A DNA stretch of 64,000 bases, taken from contig JAMXDE010000003.1 of the NCBI GenBank assembly GCA_026770025.1, positions 682,001 through 746,000 on the forward strand, read 5' to 3'. This DNA comes from Craspedostauros australis (lineage: Eukaryota > Bacillariophyta > Bacillariophyceae > Mastogloiales > Achnanthaceae). A program made the translations under genes and the position numbers. Shown in pieces: positions 33,050 through 43,800 of this stretch; position 1 is the first letter of the stretch; each line of letters starts with the position of its first letter. The notes beneath the pieces were generated by a model. It saw only the letters and a list, made by a program, of their open reading frames with translations. It was not told the DNA's origin and made no database searches.

Positions 33050-34837
33050 TCAACTCTGCTCAGGATCAGCTCCATTTTGAGGAGTTGCTGAGACGTCGGG
33101 AGCGGCGTGCGGCTGCTTGCGGCAAATGTAGATGTAGTCGGCCCTGTTGAGGTCGAAGCCAAGTGCGCGCGCATGAGCGAAGGTTGACGAAAGAGTGAGA
33201 GTGAGCGAAGCGTGAGGATAAGACTTTCGATCATTGATGCAGCAAGACAAGTGCGATCGACGGACGCTTGGCGCTGTGCATGATAGTCGACTTTGTGTGC
33301 TTGCCACAACATGTTCGGCTGCAGTGATCATATATTTGTATTGCTTCCATTGCTTCCATTGCTTCCATTGCTTCCATTGTTTTCATCGAGCACGCCGAAG
33401 CACGATCAACATACTGTTTTGAGAATCACATCAACATGAGCATCACCACAGGATGGGATACGTCGCACTCACTTCGTCTGCCCTTCACGGTTCACTCGGT
33501 GTGTACTGAGTTCCTTCCAATAGTGCGAAATGTCGTTGCCGTGTTCCAAAAAGACGACGCGGGAGTCCGGGTTGCCATGCGTGACGAGGAAGAAGACGCC
33601 TAGATGATCCGAAAGCAATCGATGGCACTCAGCGACCATGTGCCGCGCGCTGACGACAGAGCCGATGGAACAAAGGACCGCATCCATGGTTCCCTTGCAA
33701 ATGATGAGATCGAAGCTTCCGTCTGGGAACGGCAACCGTTGCGTCACATCTGCGCACACGAATTTCATGTTGAACAACGACGGAGGTAGCTTCTTGTTGC
33801 CCTTGTTGCTTTGGGTGGTTTTGCTTTTGCGCGTCTTGTTGTTGTTCTCTTTGTTGTTGTTGCTGCTGCGGTTGCCATTGCCACTCTTGCTGTTGTGACC
33901 ATCGTGTTGCTTCTTGTGTTGATGGTACTTCGCATTGGCCCTGTTGTACTTGTGTTTCATTCTGTATGGAGTATTGCGATGAAGGGCAATGCGTTGAATC
34001 GGCGTTTCCAATCATGAAGTGGGAGGAGGACGACGTGAGACCAGCTGCTGCTGAGTTGGAGTTGTGGGCTGGAGGTTGCATCATGGTTCCAGGCGACAAC
34101 TTCAAAAGCGTGCAATGCGGGATGATATCATGCCATACTCGACACAGGAAGCAACACACACAAGGGAGAGATGAGGCACAAGGTGGCATTTCAAGTGTTC
34201 GTAGGATAGAACTTACTGCTCAATAACGACCTCAGAGAAATCAACGTTCGTAATCTCTCCAGTCCATCCATCATGGATCATGTCTTCAGCGAAAGTGGAA
34301 TTGCCACAACCCAAAAATAGTATTCGGCATGTCTGCTTGTCAAGTGCAGCGTGCTTATTTGCTCCTTGCGGCGAAGACGGCTGCGATGGGGCAGCCTTTC
34401 GATATTGGTATCGCTTGTGCGCTTCTTCGGTGTTGCTACGATTCGTTGGCGCCAGCATCGGCGGCGCTGCTGGTTCTGCTGCTGCCGCAGCTTTTGTTGC
34501 CTGCGACGAGGCTGATGCCGTGTTGGAGCTTGCTTTGAGAAAATCCGGCATCAGCAAGTGCTTCAACGTTGGGTACGACTGCTTGTACCATTCATACGGA
34601 CCGTTCTCTCTGCAGACCGATGCATTGCATTCAGGTTGATAGATCAGTGATGTGTGCGTACGACGGGCAAGGAAGATTGAGAGCATTGTTTGAGATCAGG
34701 TACGAATTTGTTGCGAGAACAGGAGCATGGAAGGAACAGACGCTCGCAATCATCTCCGCACCACGTTTTCAAACGCGCACTCACTGGGTTGCTTTGTAGC
34801 GCTCATCCCAGTAATCGACTCTCCCATACATCGCCAT
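33050..34837 (-). CDS. EEF1A-lysine-methyltransferase-like class I SAM methyltransferase, 4 exons
   Basis: Minus-strand exons 34785-34837, 34217-34609, 33473-33961 and 33050-33143 join in phase 2 each time and give 342 aa. The start MAMYGRVDYWDERYKATQ runs into ENGPYEWYKQSYPTL. The SAM motif I is ILFLGCGNSTFAEDM, followed by ITNVDFSEVVIEQM. Then come FVCADVTQRLPFPDGSFDLIICKGTMDAVLC and, at the end, ADYIYICRK. This order matches the METTL13 N-domain / EEF1AKMT4 group, which methylate elongation factor 1A or related targets. Two low-complexity inserts are odd: an Ala/Ser/Pro-rich one before motif I and a Lys/Asn/Gln/Ser-rich one of about 50 aa between VVIEQM and FVCADV, inside the Rossmann fold. 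The exact target is inferred from family. Confidence 0.85.
33340..33380 (+). repeat. 9-nt tandem repeat in methyltransferase intron 3
   Basis: About four to five copies of TTGCTTCCA in the intron 33144-33472. Confidence 0.85.
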
Positions 34838-35779
34838 GATTTCAATTGCAATTGTGAAATGATAGACCAGAGTAAGTGAAAGTCCAGCAAGTGACCACGT
34901 GATGAAATGGAGGAATGAGTGGACGGACAATGATTGAGATTGATCATCTGACGCCGTTTGGAACTTGTGTCGAAGTCATCACGCACATGCCATCGAAGCC
35001 ATCCAAGTACGCATATAAGGAAGACAAGGCACAGCAATAGCGTGCATGGCATTGGAATGGATCGGACTGGATGGCTTCATGATGTCGCAAGACGTTGTGA
35101 TGCTTGCAATGGATCCCGCTGAACGCATCGATCACGTGTGGGAGAAGGGGGAGACTCCACAATCGTACTCGCACGAGCAGCCCACATCGATGGAACACTG
35201 GCGCAGTTGATCTTGTGGGATTCCGCCTCCGAATCTTCAGCCACGCCAGCGTGGATGATCGACGAGGAGTGTTTGCGATGAGTCATGCTGCAGACTGTAT
35301 CCGCTGTGACACCCACGAGAGGTTTCATTGCCATTCCTCCTTCATCACTTTCGTCCCTGCTCCTCTTCCTTTCGGCAATGTGGTCGTTGCAACTGGCGAT
35401 GACTCCGTCAACAGAAGATCGTGGCAACTCTCCCCACAACCAGCTTGGGGGCACCCGCGATGTTCTGCTCGTTTCGTTTTGCGGTGATGGGTTCTGGTAA
35501 TAATGCGAACTTGGTATCGACGACATCATCCACATGCGCGGTACTATGTGAAGTGTACCTTTTCAACCCCAACCAAACGATGTGACGCCAACAATGCTCG
35601 TTTCTGTGCTTCTGTTTTTGCACACAAACCGAGCAACATCGTCATCCCAAACACAAGGCATCATCACCACAAGAGAGGCACAACCAAACAACTCGACGTA
35701 CGTACCATACGACTAGCCGTATCCTTATACCATACACTTCCATAGCCATCTGTCTATTCCTACCATACCTACTCGTACA
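34838..35779. other. Divergent intergenic region
   Basis: About 940 nt between the methyltransferase (-) and the NUDIX gene (+). It holds three TACCATAC octamers (35703-35768) close to the NUDIX start and the uncertain ORF listed separately. Confidence 0.45.
35077..35535 (-). CDS. Possible small hypothetical protein
   Basis: A 152-codon ORF from a true ATG, Ser-rich and polar (KRSRDESDEGG, HSSSIIHAGVAEDSEAESHK). No domain was recognised and no splice partner was found. It could be a short disordered protein, part of a 5' exon, or chance. Confidence 0.25.
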   Translation of the reverse strand: MWMMSSIPSSHYYQNPSPQNETSRTSRVPPSWLWGELPRSSVDGVIASCNDHIAERKRSRDESDEGGMAMKPLVGVTADTVCSMTHRKHSSSIIHAGVAEDSEAESHKINCASVPSMWAARASTIVESPPSPTRDRCVQRDPLQASQRLATS

Positions 35780-36670
35780 TTGCACACAGCGCGCGCGAGT
35801 ACAGTGCAAAGAAGGCAATTGCCACACAACGCATACAGCTCGTCATATTCGGCCATGTTGCCGGTGCACTCCATATCGACCACAATCGCTCGATCGGCAC
35901 GAACGATCGCGTTGCGAGGCGCACCGATGCGCTGCCACAGACAAATCGTCGCATGCTTCGCGTCATGGAACCGATGCGATCGGCTTGATTCAATACTGCC
36001 GCAGCTTCGTGCACGATTCGACGAAGTGAAGGACGACGATGACGACTGCGTGTACGTCATGCCGAAGAAGACGCATGAGTCGGTGTGGGCAGAGGTCGAT
36101 CGGCTGCGACAAGAACAAGAACAGCAGGAAGAAGCCATTGCCAGCGCATCCCGCCAGGCCGCGATCCTCGTTCCTCTCATCACCTGCAACGGCGTGCCAT
36201 CCTTGGTGTACACGACGCGATCCAGCAACCTCCACTCTCACGCCTCCGAAGTCAGCTTCCCTGGTGGCCATTTCGAAGACGACGTCGATGTGACGCTGGA
36301 AGATACCGCCTTGCGAGAAACGAGCGAGGAGTTGCTGAGCGCGTACCCCTTCGAAGATATGGAGATCCTGGGACGCGCCTCCGCCGTTCCTTCCATCCGC
36401 GGCGCCCCCGTGACACCGATTGTTGCGGTCATGCCGTATGAAATCGAGGATGCTTCCACCACGTTTCCAGGCAACCCGGACGAAGTGAAAGAAGTCTTTT
36501 GCGTGGGACTGGAGGAGCTGCTGGAGATTGAAACCAGCGAGTATTCGCCGCGGTTTGGATGCTCCATTCCGGTGTTTCCTACCAAGGATGGTCAGCGAAT
36601 TTGGGGATTGACTGCCATCGTGACACGGCCGTTGCTGCATCGATTGTTCAAGCCCGTTTTCGGGCTATGA
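35780..36670 (+). CDS. CoA-pyrophosphatase-type NUDIX hydrolase (NUDT7/8-like)
   Basis: A 296-aa single-exon protein. The segment SLVYTTRSSNLHSHASEVSFPGG fits the extra CoA-NUDIX signature (LLTxRS...FPGG) and runs into the NUDIX box GGHFEDD..TLEDTALRETSEELL, with the REx2EE metal-binding core at about residues 180-184. Such enzymes cleave coenzyme A or acyl-CoA to phosphopantetheine and 3',5'-ADP. The N-terminal ~75 aa are rich in Arg, Ser and Ala with few acids before SWNRCDRLD, so an organelle presequence (probably mitochondrial) is likely; Met at about residue 26 or 50 are other possible starts. The C-terminus VFGL is not a peroxisomal SKL signal. A charged coiled segment (RLRQEQEQQEEA) precedes the catalytic fold. 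Confidence 0.88.
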   Translation: MHTARASTVQRRQLPHNAYSSSYSAMLPVHSISTTIARSARTIALRGAPMRCHRQIVACFASWNRCDRLDSILPQLRARFDEVKDDDDDCVYVMPKKTHESVWAEVDRLRQEQEQQEEAIASASRQAAILVPLITCNGVPSLVYTTRSSNLHSHASEVSFPGGHFEDDVDVTLEDTALRETSEELLSAYPFEDMEILGRASAVPSIRGAPVTPIVAVMPYEIEDASTTFPGNPDEVKEVFCVGLEELLEIETSEYSPRFGCSIPVFPTKDGQRIWGLTAIVTRPLLHRLFKPVFGL

Positions 36671-37161
36671 AAGTGGGAGCAGACGGTGGCGACAACAAAT
36701 GCAAACGTGATGAAACGTGGAAGGAACCGTGGCAAGGAAGCCGAGACAGCGATGCATGGACACAACGAGTATCGAATCCGAAGTTGCTCGTGAATCAACG
36801 ATGGTTTACTCGGGAATGAAAACGGCGCCAAAAATGAGGAAAATACTCTCTTTGATTCGTTCGACTACATGCGAATGACCCTCGTTCCGAACATCAAGAA
36901 CGAACGATCGGAACAACACAGCCACGCGAGAGGCATCAAGGGGTGAATGCGGGTGCTTCCGATCCATGGACGCACTGCGCAATTCATCGCGTTGTTGATG
37001 GCCGATAGGACGCCCCTTCCAAAGAGGCACACTGATCCGAGGTATCTGCATTTGCATTCACTGCTGCATCTGCATCTGCACGTTCGTCGTTGACGATATC
37101 AGCGATAACAGCAGCAACAGCAGCAACAACGGAAGTAGAAGCCAAAACGACAACGACAACC
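36671..37161. other. Intergenic region
   Basis: About 490 nt. Nothing recognised apart from a GCATCTGCATCTGCA run and an AACAGCAGCAACAGC repeat just upstream of the CLN3-like start. A longer open frame from 37090 would need a TTG start. Confidence 0.5.
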
Positions 37162-38853
37162 ATGGTCTCCCAGCCAGGCATCGGCAGCACCAGCACGAAC
37201 GCAAATCCTCACGAGAGGACTGGTCAGCACATCCGATCATCTTTGGAGCAGGAGGCATCGGATGATCGCGTTGCCGCGTATCATTCCACCGCCGATCATC
37301 ATGGAGGCGATCACGAGAGCGATGGAGGCGATGGCATGGACAGACAGCCGAGCATCCGACGCAGACAACCCGGGATCAAACCCAAGCAGCTGCTGGCGCT
37401 GTTCTTCGTGTTGGGACTCCTCAATAACGCCTCCTACGTAATCATGATCGCGTGCGCCAAGAGCATCAGCGAGGGCGGGACGGCGTTGGTCTTCATCGCC
37501 AACGTCATGCCATCCCTCCTCGTCAAGCTCAGTGCGCCCTACTGGTTCGACCGCGTGTCCTACCAAACACGTTTGATGGCAGCCACCGTCTCCATGGTTG
37601 CCTCCTTCACGTTGGTTGCTGTTGGTGCGACCATCAGCATACCCTCCGCGGCGTTGCAAATGCAGCTGCTGGGGGTGGCCCTCGCCAGTCTGCAATGCGG
37701 GCTGGGCGAAGCCTCGGCGCTGGCGTTGGCCGGTCGATTTGACTCCTACTTAGGCGCGGCACAGTCGCCAGCATCACCTTCCACGGTCGAAGCCGATCCT
37801 GCTGAGAGCTCCACCGGATTCTGCCTCACGGGCTTCTCCTCGGGCACAGGACTGGCAGGAGTGTTCGGATTTCTGTGGAAGTTCGTCTTCAGCGATTTCT
37901 TGGGCTGGTCCCTTTCGGCAACGCTATGGAGCGCAATGACTCTTGCGGTGGGGTATTGCCTATCCTCGTACCAATTGGTTCGGTTGGATCATCGTCTCAG
38001 TGAAGGTGTGGGGACGGTCTCGGTAACGGTGCCCGGGGGAGACGCCAGCATTCACATCAGCGACGGCGGCGACATTGATAGTGACTGCGATGACCATGTC
38101 GTCACCATCGGTTCGGATGATGTCAACATTGATGAGATCCGTCCTCTCCATGCATCGTCACATTCCACAGCAACTGCCACGCAGATGACAGCGACGACGT
38201 CCACGGCGGCGACTTCCAGGCAGAACAGCGCGTCGCACGACACAATGGCAGTGCGAACAACGACGGAAGTCTCTGACATGGACGCAATGCAAAGATTCCG
38301 ACTATTCCTCTCGCTGTGGCCCTACATGATCCCGCTCTTTCTTGTCTACGTCGCCGAGTACTCCTTGCAGGCAGGGACCTGGACTGCCATCGGCTTTCCA
38401 GTCACGAACGTGGCTTCCCGCGATCGCTTCTTCGAGTACGGCAACTGGATGTACCAGGCCGGTGTCTTCGTTTCGCGATCGTCCGGCACCATCTTCACGG
38501 CTTCGATGTTCTCCCTGTGGCTGATGCCGCTCCTGCAAGTTCTCAACGTCTTTCTCTTTGGGTGGTACGCCATGCACCAAAGTGACAGCATGTCCCAAGC
38601 GATGCTCCTCCCCGCTTGCTTTTACGTGGGATTGTTGGGTGGTGGTGTCTACATCCATGGCTACAAACGGATTTGCATAGACCTCCCGCCGCAGCATCGT
38701 GAATTCGCGTTAGCAGCTACCAGCGTCGCCGAAGGCGTCGGCACATTGATGGCGGATCTGTTGGGACTGGTTATTCAGGGCTGTTTGTACCAATGGAATC
38801 ATCTGGAGGGTGCTCTCGTGGCATGCCCCGCACACTTTGACGTGAGCAACTGA
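37162..38853 (+). CDS. CLN3: CLN3/battenin-like lysosomal or vacuolar membrane transporter
   Basis: A 563-aa single-exon protein starting at an ATG in good context (AACCATGG). About eleven hydrophobic segments are seen. The first, LLALFFVLGLLNNASYVIM, is the battenin hallmark, followed by FIANVMPSLLVKLSAPYW. The segment CLTGFSSGTGLAGVFG matches the conserved GxSSGTGxAG loop of CLN3. A long acidic and Ser/Thr-rich loop (about residues 295-375) separates the two halves, longer than in animal CLN3 and probably cytosolic. The C-terminal half shows PLFLVYVAEYSLQAG, as in the family. CLN3 is needed for lysosomal glycerophosphodiester clearance in animals; a vacuolar role here is by analogy. Confidence 0.88.
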   Translation: MVSQPGIGSTSTNANPHERTGQHIRSSLEQEASDDRVAAYHSTADHHGGDHESDGGDGMDRQPSIRRRQPGIKPKQLLALFFVLGLLNNASYVIMIACAKSISEGGTALVFIANVMPSLLVKLSAPYWFDRVSYQTRLMAATVSMVASFTLVAVGATISIPSAALQMQLLGVALASLQCGLGEASALALAGRFDSYLGAAQSPASPSTVEADPAESSTGFCLTGFSSGTGLAGVFGFLWKFVFSDFLGWSLSATLWSAMTLAVGYCLSSYQLVRLDHRLSEGVGTVSVTVPGGDASIHISDGGDIDSDCDDHVVTIGSDDVNIDEIRPLHASSHSTATATQMTATTSTAATSRQNSASHDTMAVRTTTEVSDMDAMQRFRLFLSLWPYMIPLFLVYVAEYSLQAGTWTAIGFPVTNVASRDRFFEYGNWMYQAGVFVSRSSGTIFTASMFSLWLMPLLQVLNVFLFGWYAMHQSDSMSQAMLLPACFYVGLLGGGVYIHGYKRICIDLPPQHREFALAATSVAEGVGTLMADLLGLVIQGCLYQWNHLEGALVACPAHFDVSN

Positions 38854-39183
38854 ATTGCGTGTTAGTATAGTACGTGTGCTTTCAGTCGTTTTTGGACTTA
38901 GAAACGTTCGATCTTGATGCCGTGTGTTTGCACCATGTTGCACGATGCAATCCTTCTGAATCAAAGCAGCATAAACAGAGCATAGAATCAACTGCTACGT
39001 ACATGTTGTTACATGCATAATGTGACTCTCCTAACTTTACTCCACGACTGTGCGCGTACAGAGGATCTGCAGTCCTGGAAAATCTCATGCCGATGCTGAT
39101 GACAATGACACGAGTACGCATAGTACTTTGGTAGATGGCATGGACTGGTGCGATGCTTGTGGCTGAGCGAATGTGTCACCACA
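38854..39183. other. Short intergenic region
   Basis: About 330 nt between convergent 3' ends. Nothing recognised. Confidence 0.5.
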
Positions 39184-40494
39184 TCAACTGAGCGCCAATG
39201 TTCTGATACGTCCTTCGATGATCTCAGCGTTGTGGATCTCGAATTCCATGCAAAATTCTTCATTTTCACGAAGCTGTAGCTTCTTCACGGCTTGCCCGTC
39301 CCGGAAAATGATGGTCAGCAGCTTGCTGCGATGAGGACACGGGTCCCCGAACAACCGAATATACCAATATCTGAGCGTGGCGGGTTGGTATTCGTTGATT
39401 GTTCCGTGCGCTGTCGTTGCCAATCGCGGTGGGAGGAGCTTCAGCTTTCCGTTATTGTCGGCAATCATCTTTCTCAGAACATGAGTAACATCGAAGACAT
39501 GAGGAGTACTGCCGAATGATGCGCGTAGCAACTTTGTTGTTGCGCCCTTCTTCGTTCCTGCTGAGCAGTTTGGAGGTTCCAAGCAAACCTCAGACTGACC
39601 TGTCTCGTTGAAATGAGGAGACAAACGAATTGCGCCAGAATATGCTTCAATCAACGCCTTCACCATCTCGTACTCGCCTGGATGGTACAGCTTGGCCCAA
39701 AACATCACTCCACTGTTTCCCGCTTCAATACGCCTTGGCCGAAGCTTGATTTTCCGACAGTACTTGAAGACGGTTCCCATCACCTTTGTACCAAGTGCAA
39801 TTCGATGTTCACGTGACATGTGAGCCAATCCCAATTCTCGAAGGATGTCCGGGACCGTGTACGTTCTGCACAAGCGATGCAGATCACGGCCGGCCTGGGC
39901 GCAGTTCAAGACGTCTTTCATGCTCAAAAAGGAACGAATTCCATTTTCCCTGACAAAGAGTTGAGGACCAACAGTACCGCGATCAAAGAAGTTGCTGAAG
40001 GGACCAATGATTGTTTTCTTTGGCTGATTTCTCTTGGGGCGAACAGGTACGGAGAGCTGTGCTGGACTGCATGATGTACGCAGCGGCGTGATTCGTTTAC
40101 CTTGACCTCGACCTCCACCTCGACCCCGTCCTTTACCCCGACTTTGGCTCCGACCACGGCCAGGAACTTGCGCACGGCCCCGTCCACGACCTCTGCCTCG
40201 ACCACCACCTCGACCACGACCTCGACCACCACCTCGACCACGACCTCGACCACCACCTCGACCACGACCTCGACCCTGAGTTTGACCAGGCTGACGACCA
40301 GCTGTGCCTGACACCGTTGGTGGTACCGCTGGTGTATCGGATGCGGGTGTACTGTTAGGTGTCATTTCCATGTTGAATACTCTTGACTTGCGAGTGTGGA
40401 AGGTTGTGAAGTGCTGTTGCCTCTCTGTGATTGCTGCACAATATCCAAGGGACAATGAGAGCTTACCAACACCACGGCTCTTGATCGTTGCCAT
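39184..40494 (-). CDS. RGG-box protein with a possible F-box-like segment
   Basis: The open frame begins at 40524 with TTG, so the first ATG is at 40494 (436 aa); an inner ATG at 40371 fits the start of the low-complexity region. Residues ~60-120 form an almost pure Arg-Gly array (RGRGRGGGRGRGRGG type), as in RNA-binding RGG boxes that are Arg-methylated. The rest (~270 aa) is folded-looking. IRSFLSMKDVLNCAQAGRDLHRLC resembles an F-box helix pair, but the match is loose. The region HVFDVTHVLRKMIADNNGKLKLLPPR and the C-terminal RENEEFCMEFEIHNAEIIEG match no family I know. Likely a nucleic-acid-associated protein. Confidence 0.75.
   Translation of the reverse strand: MATIKSRGVGKLSLSLGYCAAITERQQHFTTFHTRKSRVFNMEMTPNSTPASDTPAVPPTVSGTAGRQPGQTQGRGRGRGGGRGRGRGGGRGRGRGGGRGRGRGRGRAQVPGRGRSQSRGKGRGRGGGRGQGKRITPLRTSCSPAQLSVPVRPKRNQPKKTIIGPFSNFFDRGTVGPQLFVRENGIRSFLSMKDVLNCAQAGRDLHRLCRTYTVPDILRELGLAHMSREHRIALGTKVMGTVFKYCRKIKLRPRRIEAGNSGVMFWAKLYHPGEYEMVKALIEAYSGAIRLSPHFNETGQSEVCLEPPNCSAGTKKGATTKLLRASFGSTPHVFDVTHVLRKMIADNNGKLKLLPPRLATTAHGTINEYQPATLRYWYIRLFGDPCPHRSKLLTIIFRDGQAVKKLQLRENEEFCMEFEIHNAEIIEGRIRTLALS
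40110..40270 (-). repeat. Coding repeat for the Arg-Gly array
   Basis: On the + strand this reads as tandem CCTCGACCACGACCTCGACCAC-type units (period 18-24 nt), the complement of Arg-Gly codons. Several units are identical, which points to recent slippage or unequal exchange. Confidence 0.85.
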
Positions 40495-40853
40495 TTTCAG
40501 GTTTTCTTGTAACCACTCCTCCAACAGAGAGATGTGTGGATATTGAACGCTTCAAGCTGTCGGACCTACGTACATTTCCTACCGGAATGAATTTTCTTGG
40601 TTTGGGTGCTTCGCATGAGCCCCATGGAAGAAGGTTGCCTCCGGATGCGCAGCGATGAAGCAAAAATCGTCTCGAAGTGTTGGCACTCTCTGGAGTTTCT
40701 CTTCATCACATATATATACACACACACACACGCAGTGCTGAGAAAGCGTTTGGACGTGTGGTCGAAAATGTTGGCAGGTCTATTGTGCATACGTGTATGT
40801 ATGGCACGATCTAATCAATGCACTCGTACACGTGTGATGTACCGTTCCAAAAA
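40495..40853. other. Intergenic region
   Basis: About 360 nt between two minus-strand genes. It holds a (TA)n(CA)n microsatellite near 40708-40733. Nothing else is seen. Confidence 0.5.
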
Positions 40854-43800
40854 TCACTGCAATCTCTGGAGAAGGTCAACAAGGCTCTCCGGTGACATGG
40901 CCTTGGAACGCTTGATGATTCGTTCGGGGATCCCTTGTCCCAATTCAATGTACAGATCCTTGAGTGTCTTCTTGTCCTGCGAATCGAAGAGTGTCACGAA
41001 TTCCTGCAGCGTGCATCTCGCGTCCGTCAGCTTGTTCAGGGTGTGGTATCCGAACAGCTTGACGGTGTGGTCGTAATCCAGCCGTTTGATCGTGAACGTA
41101 TCCTCCATCCACCTCGACGATCTGCGGACGTTTGACTTCTTCTTGCCATCCACGGGTTGCTGGTTGATGAGGATGGCTTTTGTGATGGTTGCACCCGCAT
41201 TCTGTTGGAACAGATCGCCCAGGAAATCTGTCAAGATGGGAGAGTTGATGTCAACACCTGCCATGTCCACAACGATGAGATTCTTGCGACCAGCCAAGGC
41301 CCGTTGCGATCGTTCCAACAGCTTGGCCTCATCAACGACCTCATCCACGCCGGTGGCCTGTTGTAGATCTGCCTTCGACTCGCCATCAGATGCAATGCTG
41401 GAAGATGTGGCGCGAGCAAGGCGGAATCGAAGGAGATCCTTGATGTCCACCCAAGGATCGTTGTAGTAGGTGTCGGGCGAGTCTTCGCCACTCAGCCAAA
41501 TCACGTTGCCCAGCGTCATATCTTTGCGTCTCCAAAGCATGTATCTACAGGCCGCGGCCACGAAGGAGCTCTTGCCAATGCCAGATCGTTTGGCTTGCAC
41601 CTTGACGACGTCGTTGTTCTTGATCGCGCGGATCAAGTCGTACAGCTCCTTCTCCCGCCCGACGAAGTGATTGACCTCGACCGGGATTCGCGGGTCGTTC
41701 AAACCGCGGATCGAAACCTGGAACTTCCATGCTGGGCACTCAGCTGTGAAGAAGACGTCTGAGTTGCTGTCCCTCGAGAGCAAATGGTACTTCGACGCTT
41801 CCTGCTGGGCCCCTTCCAACGTCCCTGTGGCAACTTCATTCGTTGCCACCTGGAATGCTTCTTTCACCGTCTTGCCAAGTGCCAACTCGCGATAAAACCG
41901 CCCGGCGAATTTGATGGAGCTGCCGTCGTGCAGACCGTAATCCTGCTTGCAACATATCACGTGCGGCACGCCAGCCTGGAAGATGGCCTCAGCGCATTGC
42001 TGCGAGTTGCAAGCGGACAAGAACACCAGATCGAGACGAGCGTTGTTCTCTCGGCCCAATGTCTTCTCGATCTCTGCCTTGAACTTGGGGACGTAGATCT
42101 TGTGGATCCCACCGTTGCCATCCTCGAGCGCGAGGTACTCCGGATCGCCGTGGCATGAGAGATGCAGTATCCTGCCCCTCCCTTCGCTCAAGAATTCGCA
42201 GATGCGGTTCCACGTCGCTGGTTCGTACGAGATCTCGATGTCGCCGGGAATATCGGACTGCGCGAGCGCATTGTCGAGAGCCTCTCGTTCGCCCTTGCAG
42301 TTCAGCAACGGAAGCTGCTCCATCTCCTTGCTCTCTTCGTTGCGATACACGAGTGGCTGGGCTTGGAACACGAACAGACGATCGAACTTGCCAGTGTAGT
42401 TGAGACTTTCCAGCACGATGTTCCAATCACGAGGACGACGATGCGGGTCCTTGTCCAACAACGAATTGATAAGAGTCCTGGGCCATCCCGGCTTGACGAG
42501 CGATAGCTTCTTCTCCTTCGTGTCATCTGTCCAATCGATGAGCTGCTGCATCTCGTCATGTTCGATGTTGTCTTGAGTATCAACGTTGAATAACGTCCTC
42601 CCAGTACACAGTTGATACAGCAGAACTCCAAAGCTCCACATATCCTGTGAGAGGGATGCGCGCAGAACAGTGCCGCGATCGATTCGTCCCACCGCAGCTT
42701 CCGGAGGTATGCAGCCTGAGCTCGTGTTCTTGTCAAACGACGACTCGCGTTCTTTGATGGATACCGCGGTGTCGAGATCAATGACCGCGAAGTCATGCCC
42801 GTCCCTTGCGACGAAGTTTCTACAATCGAAACGGTACATATATGGTGGTTGTGACAATGTCCGTGTATAGTAGATTATCAGAGTGTTGCGGCGGTTGATT
42901 GAGTTGATCAAGATATAAATGAAACGAAGAGACAGTGAGTGCGCACGTACGGTCACAAGTGGATTATTCTGTCATAAGTTGCCGCAACAAGTAGAGTCTG
43001 CTCCAATCGCCAACACCAAGAGCAACCCCCGACAACCATAACTCATGGAGCAGAGTACTTGCACTCTCTCTATCCGCACTCGCGCTTGCACGAGAGGCGA
43101 GTCAAATGAATCCATGCACCGGCGGCTTCATGTTCGCCACATGCCACAACACGCAGCTGCAGTCCAAGCTTTACGTACCGTGCCTTGACGTCTCCATGCA
43201 TGATGCCTTTGGTTTCATTCAAGTACTTGAGGGACAGCGCGACGTTCTTCGCAATTGCCATGGCAGCGGGTGCATCCTTGCCGGCGATGTTTTGGGTGTC
43301 GATGAGTTTGTGCAAATCGCCGCCGTACCCGTACTCCATGACGATGAGATGGTCGAGGGTGGCGGTGGCCTTCGTCATTTCGCCGATCCCACCAGTGCCG
43401 GGTGCCTTCAGATGAATCTTGGGATACGTCGAAAGGTGATCCGCAATGTCGATGCCGAACTTCGTGACCGCCACATGCGAGGTGTCAAAGTCGCAGCCAC
43501 CCGATTTGGAATACATGGCCTTGATGGGGACGACGTACTTGCCGTCCATGCCGATGCGGCGCCTTACTTCCTGCTGGAAGACATCCTGCGATGTCATGAA
43601 CTTGAGCACGACGCGCGTTTCCTTGCCTTTGCGTAATTCCGTCGCAACGATGATGATGCAGGATTCGGACACGTGCAACGGATCCTCGTCTTCTTCGATG
43701 CGATAAGTCTCCAAGAAACGTCCAAACACCTGTCCCCACCTGCTAAGATCTTCCGACGAGGTTGATATGCGAGATCGCCTCGCAACCTCCGTCAGCGTGC

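Noticed and set aside
37090-37161. Upstream extension of the CLN3-like protein
   Set aside because: It would need a TTG start, and the translation is an Ala/Thr low-complexity run; ATG at 37162 has good context.
40110-40270. Tandem CCTCGACCACGA units as a satellite or CRISPR-like array
   Set aside because: They encode the Arg-Gly array on the minus strand, and there are no unique spacers.
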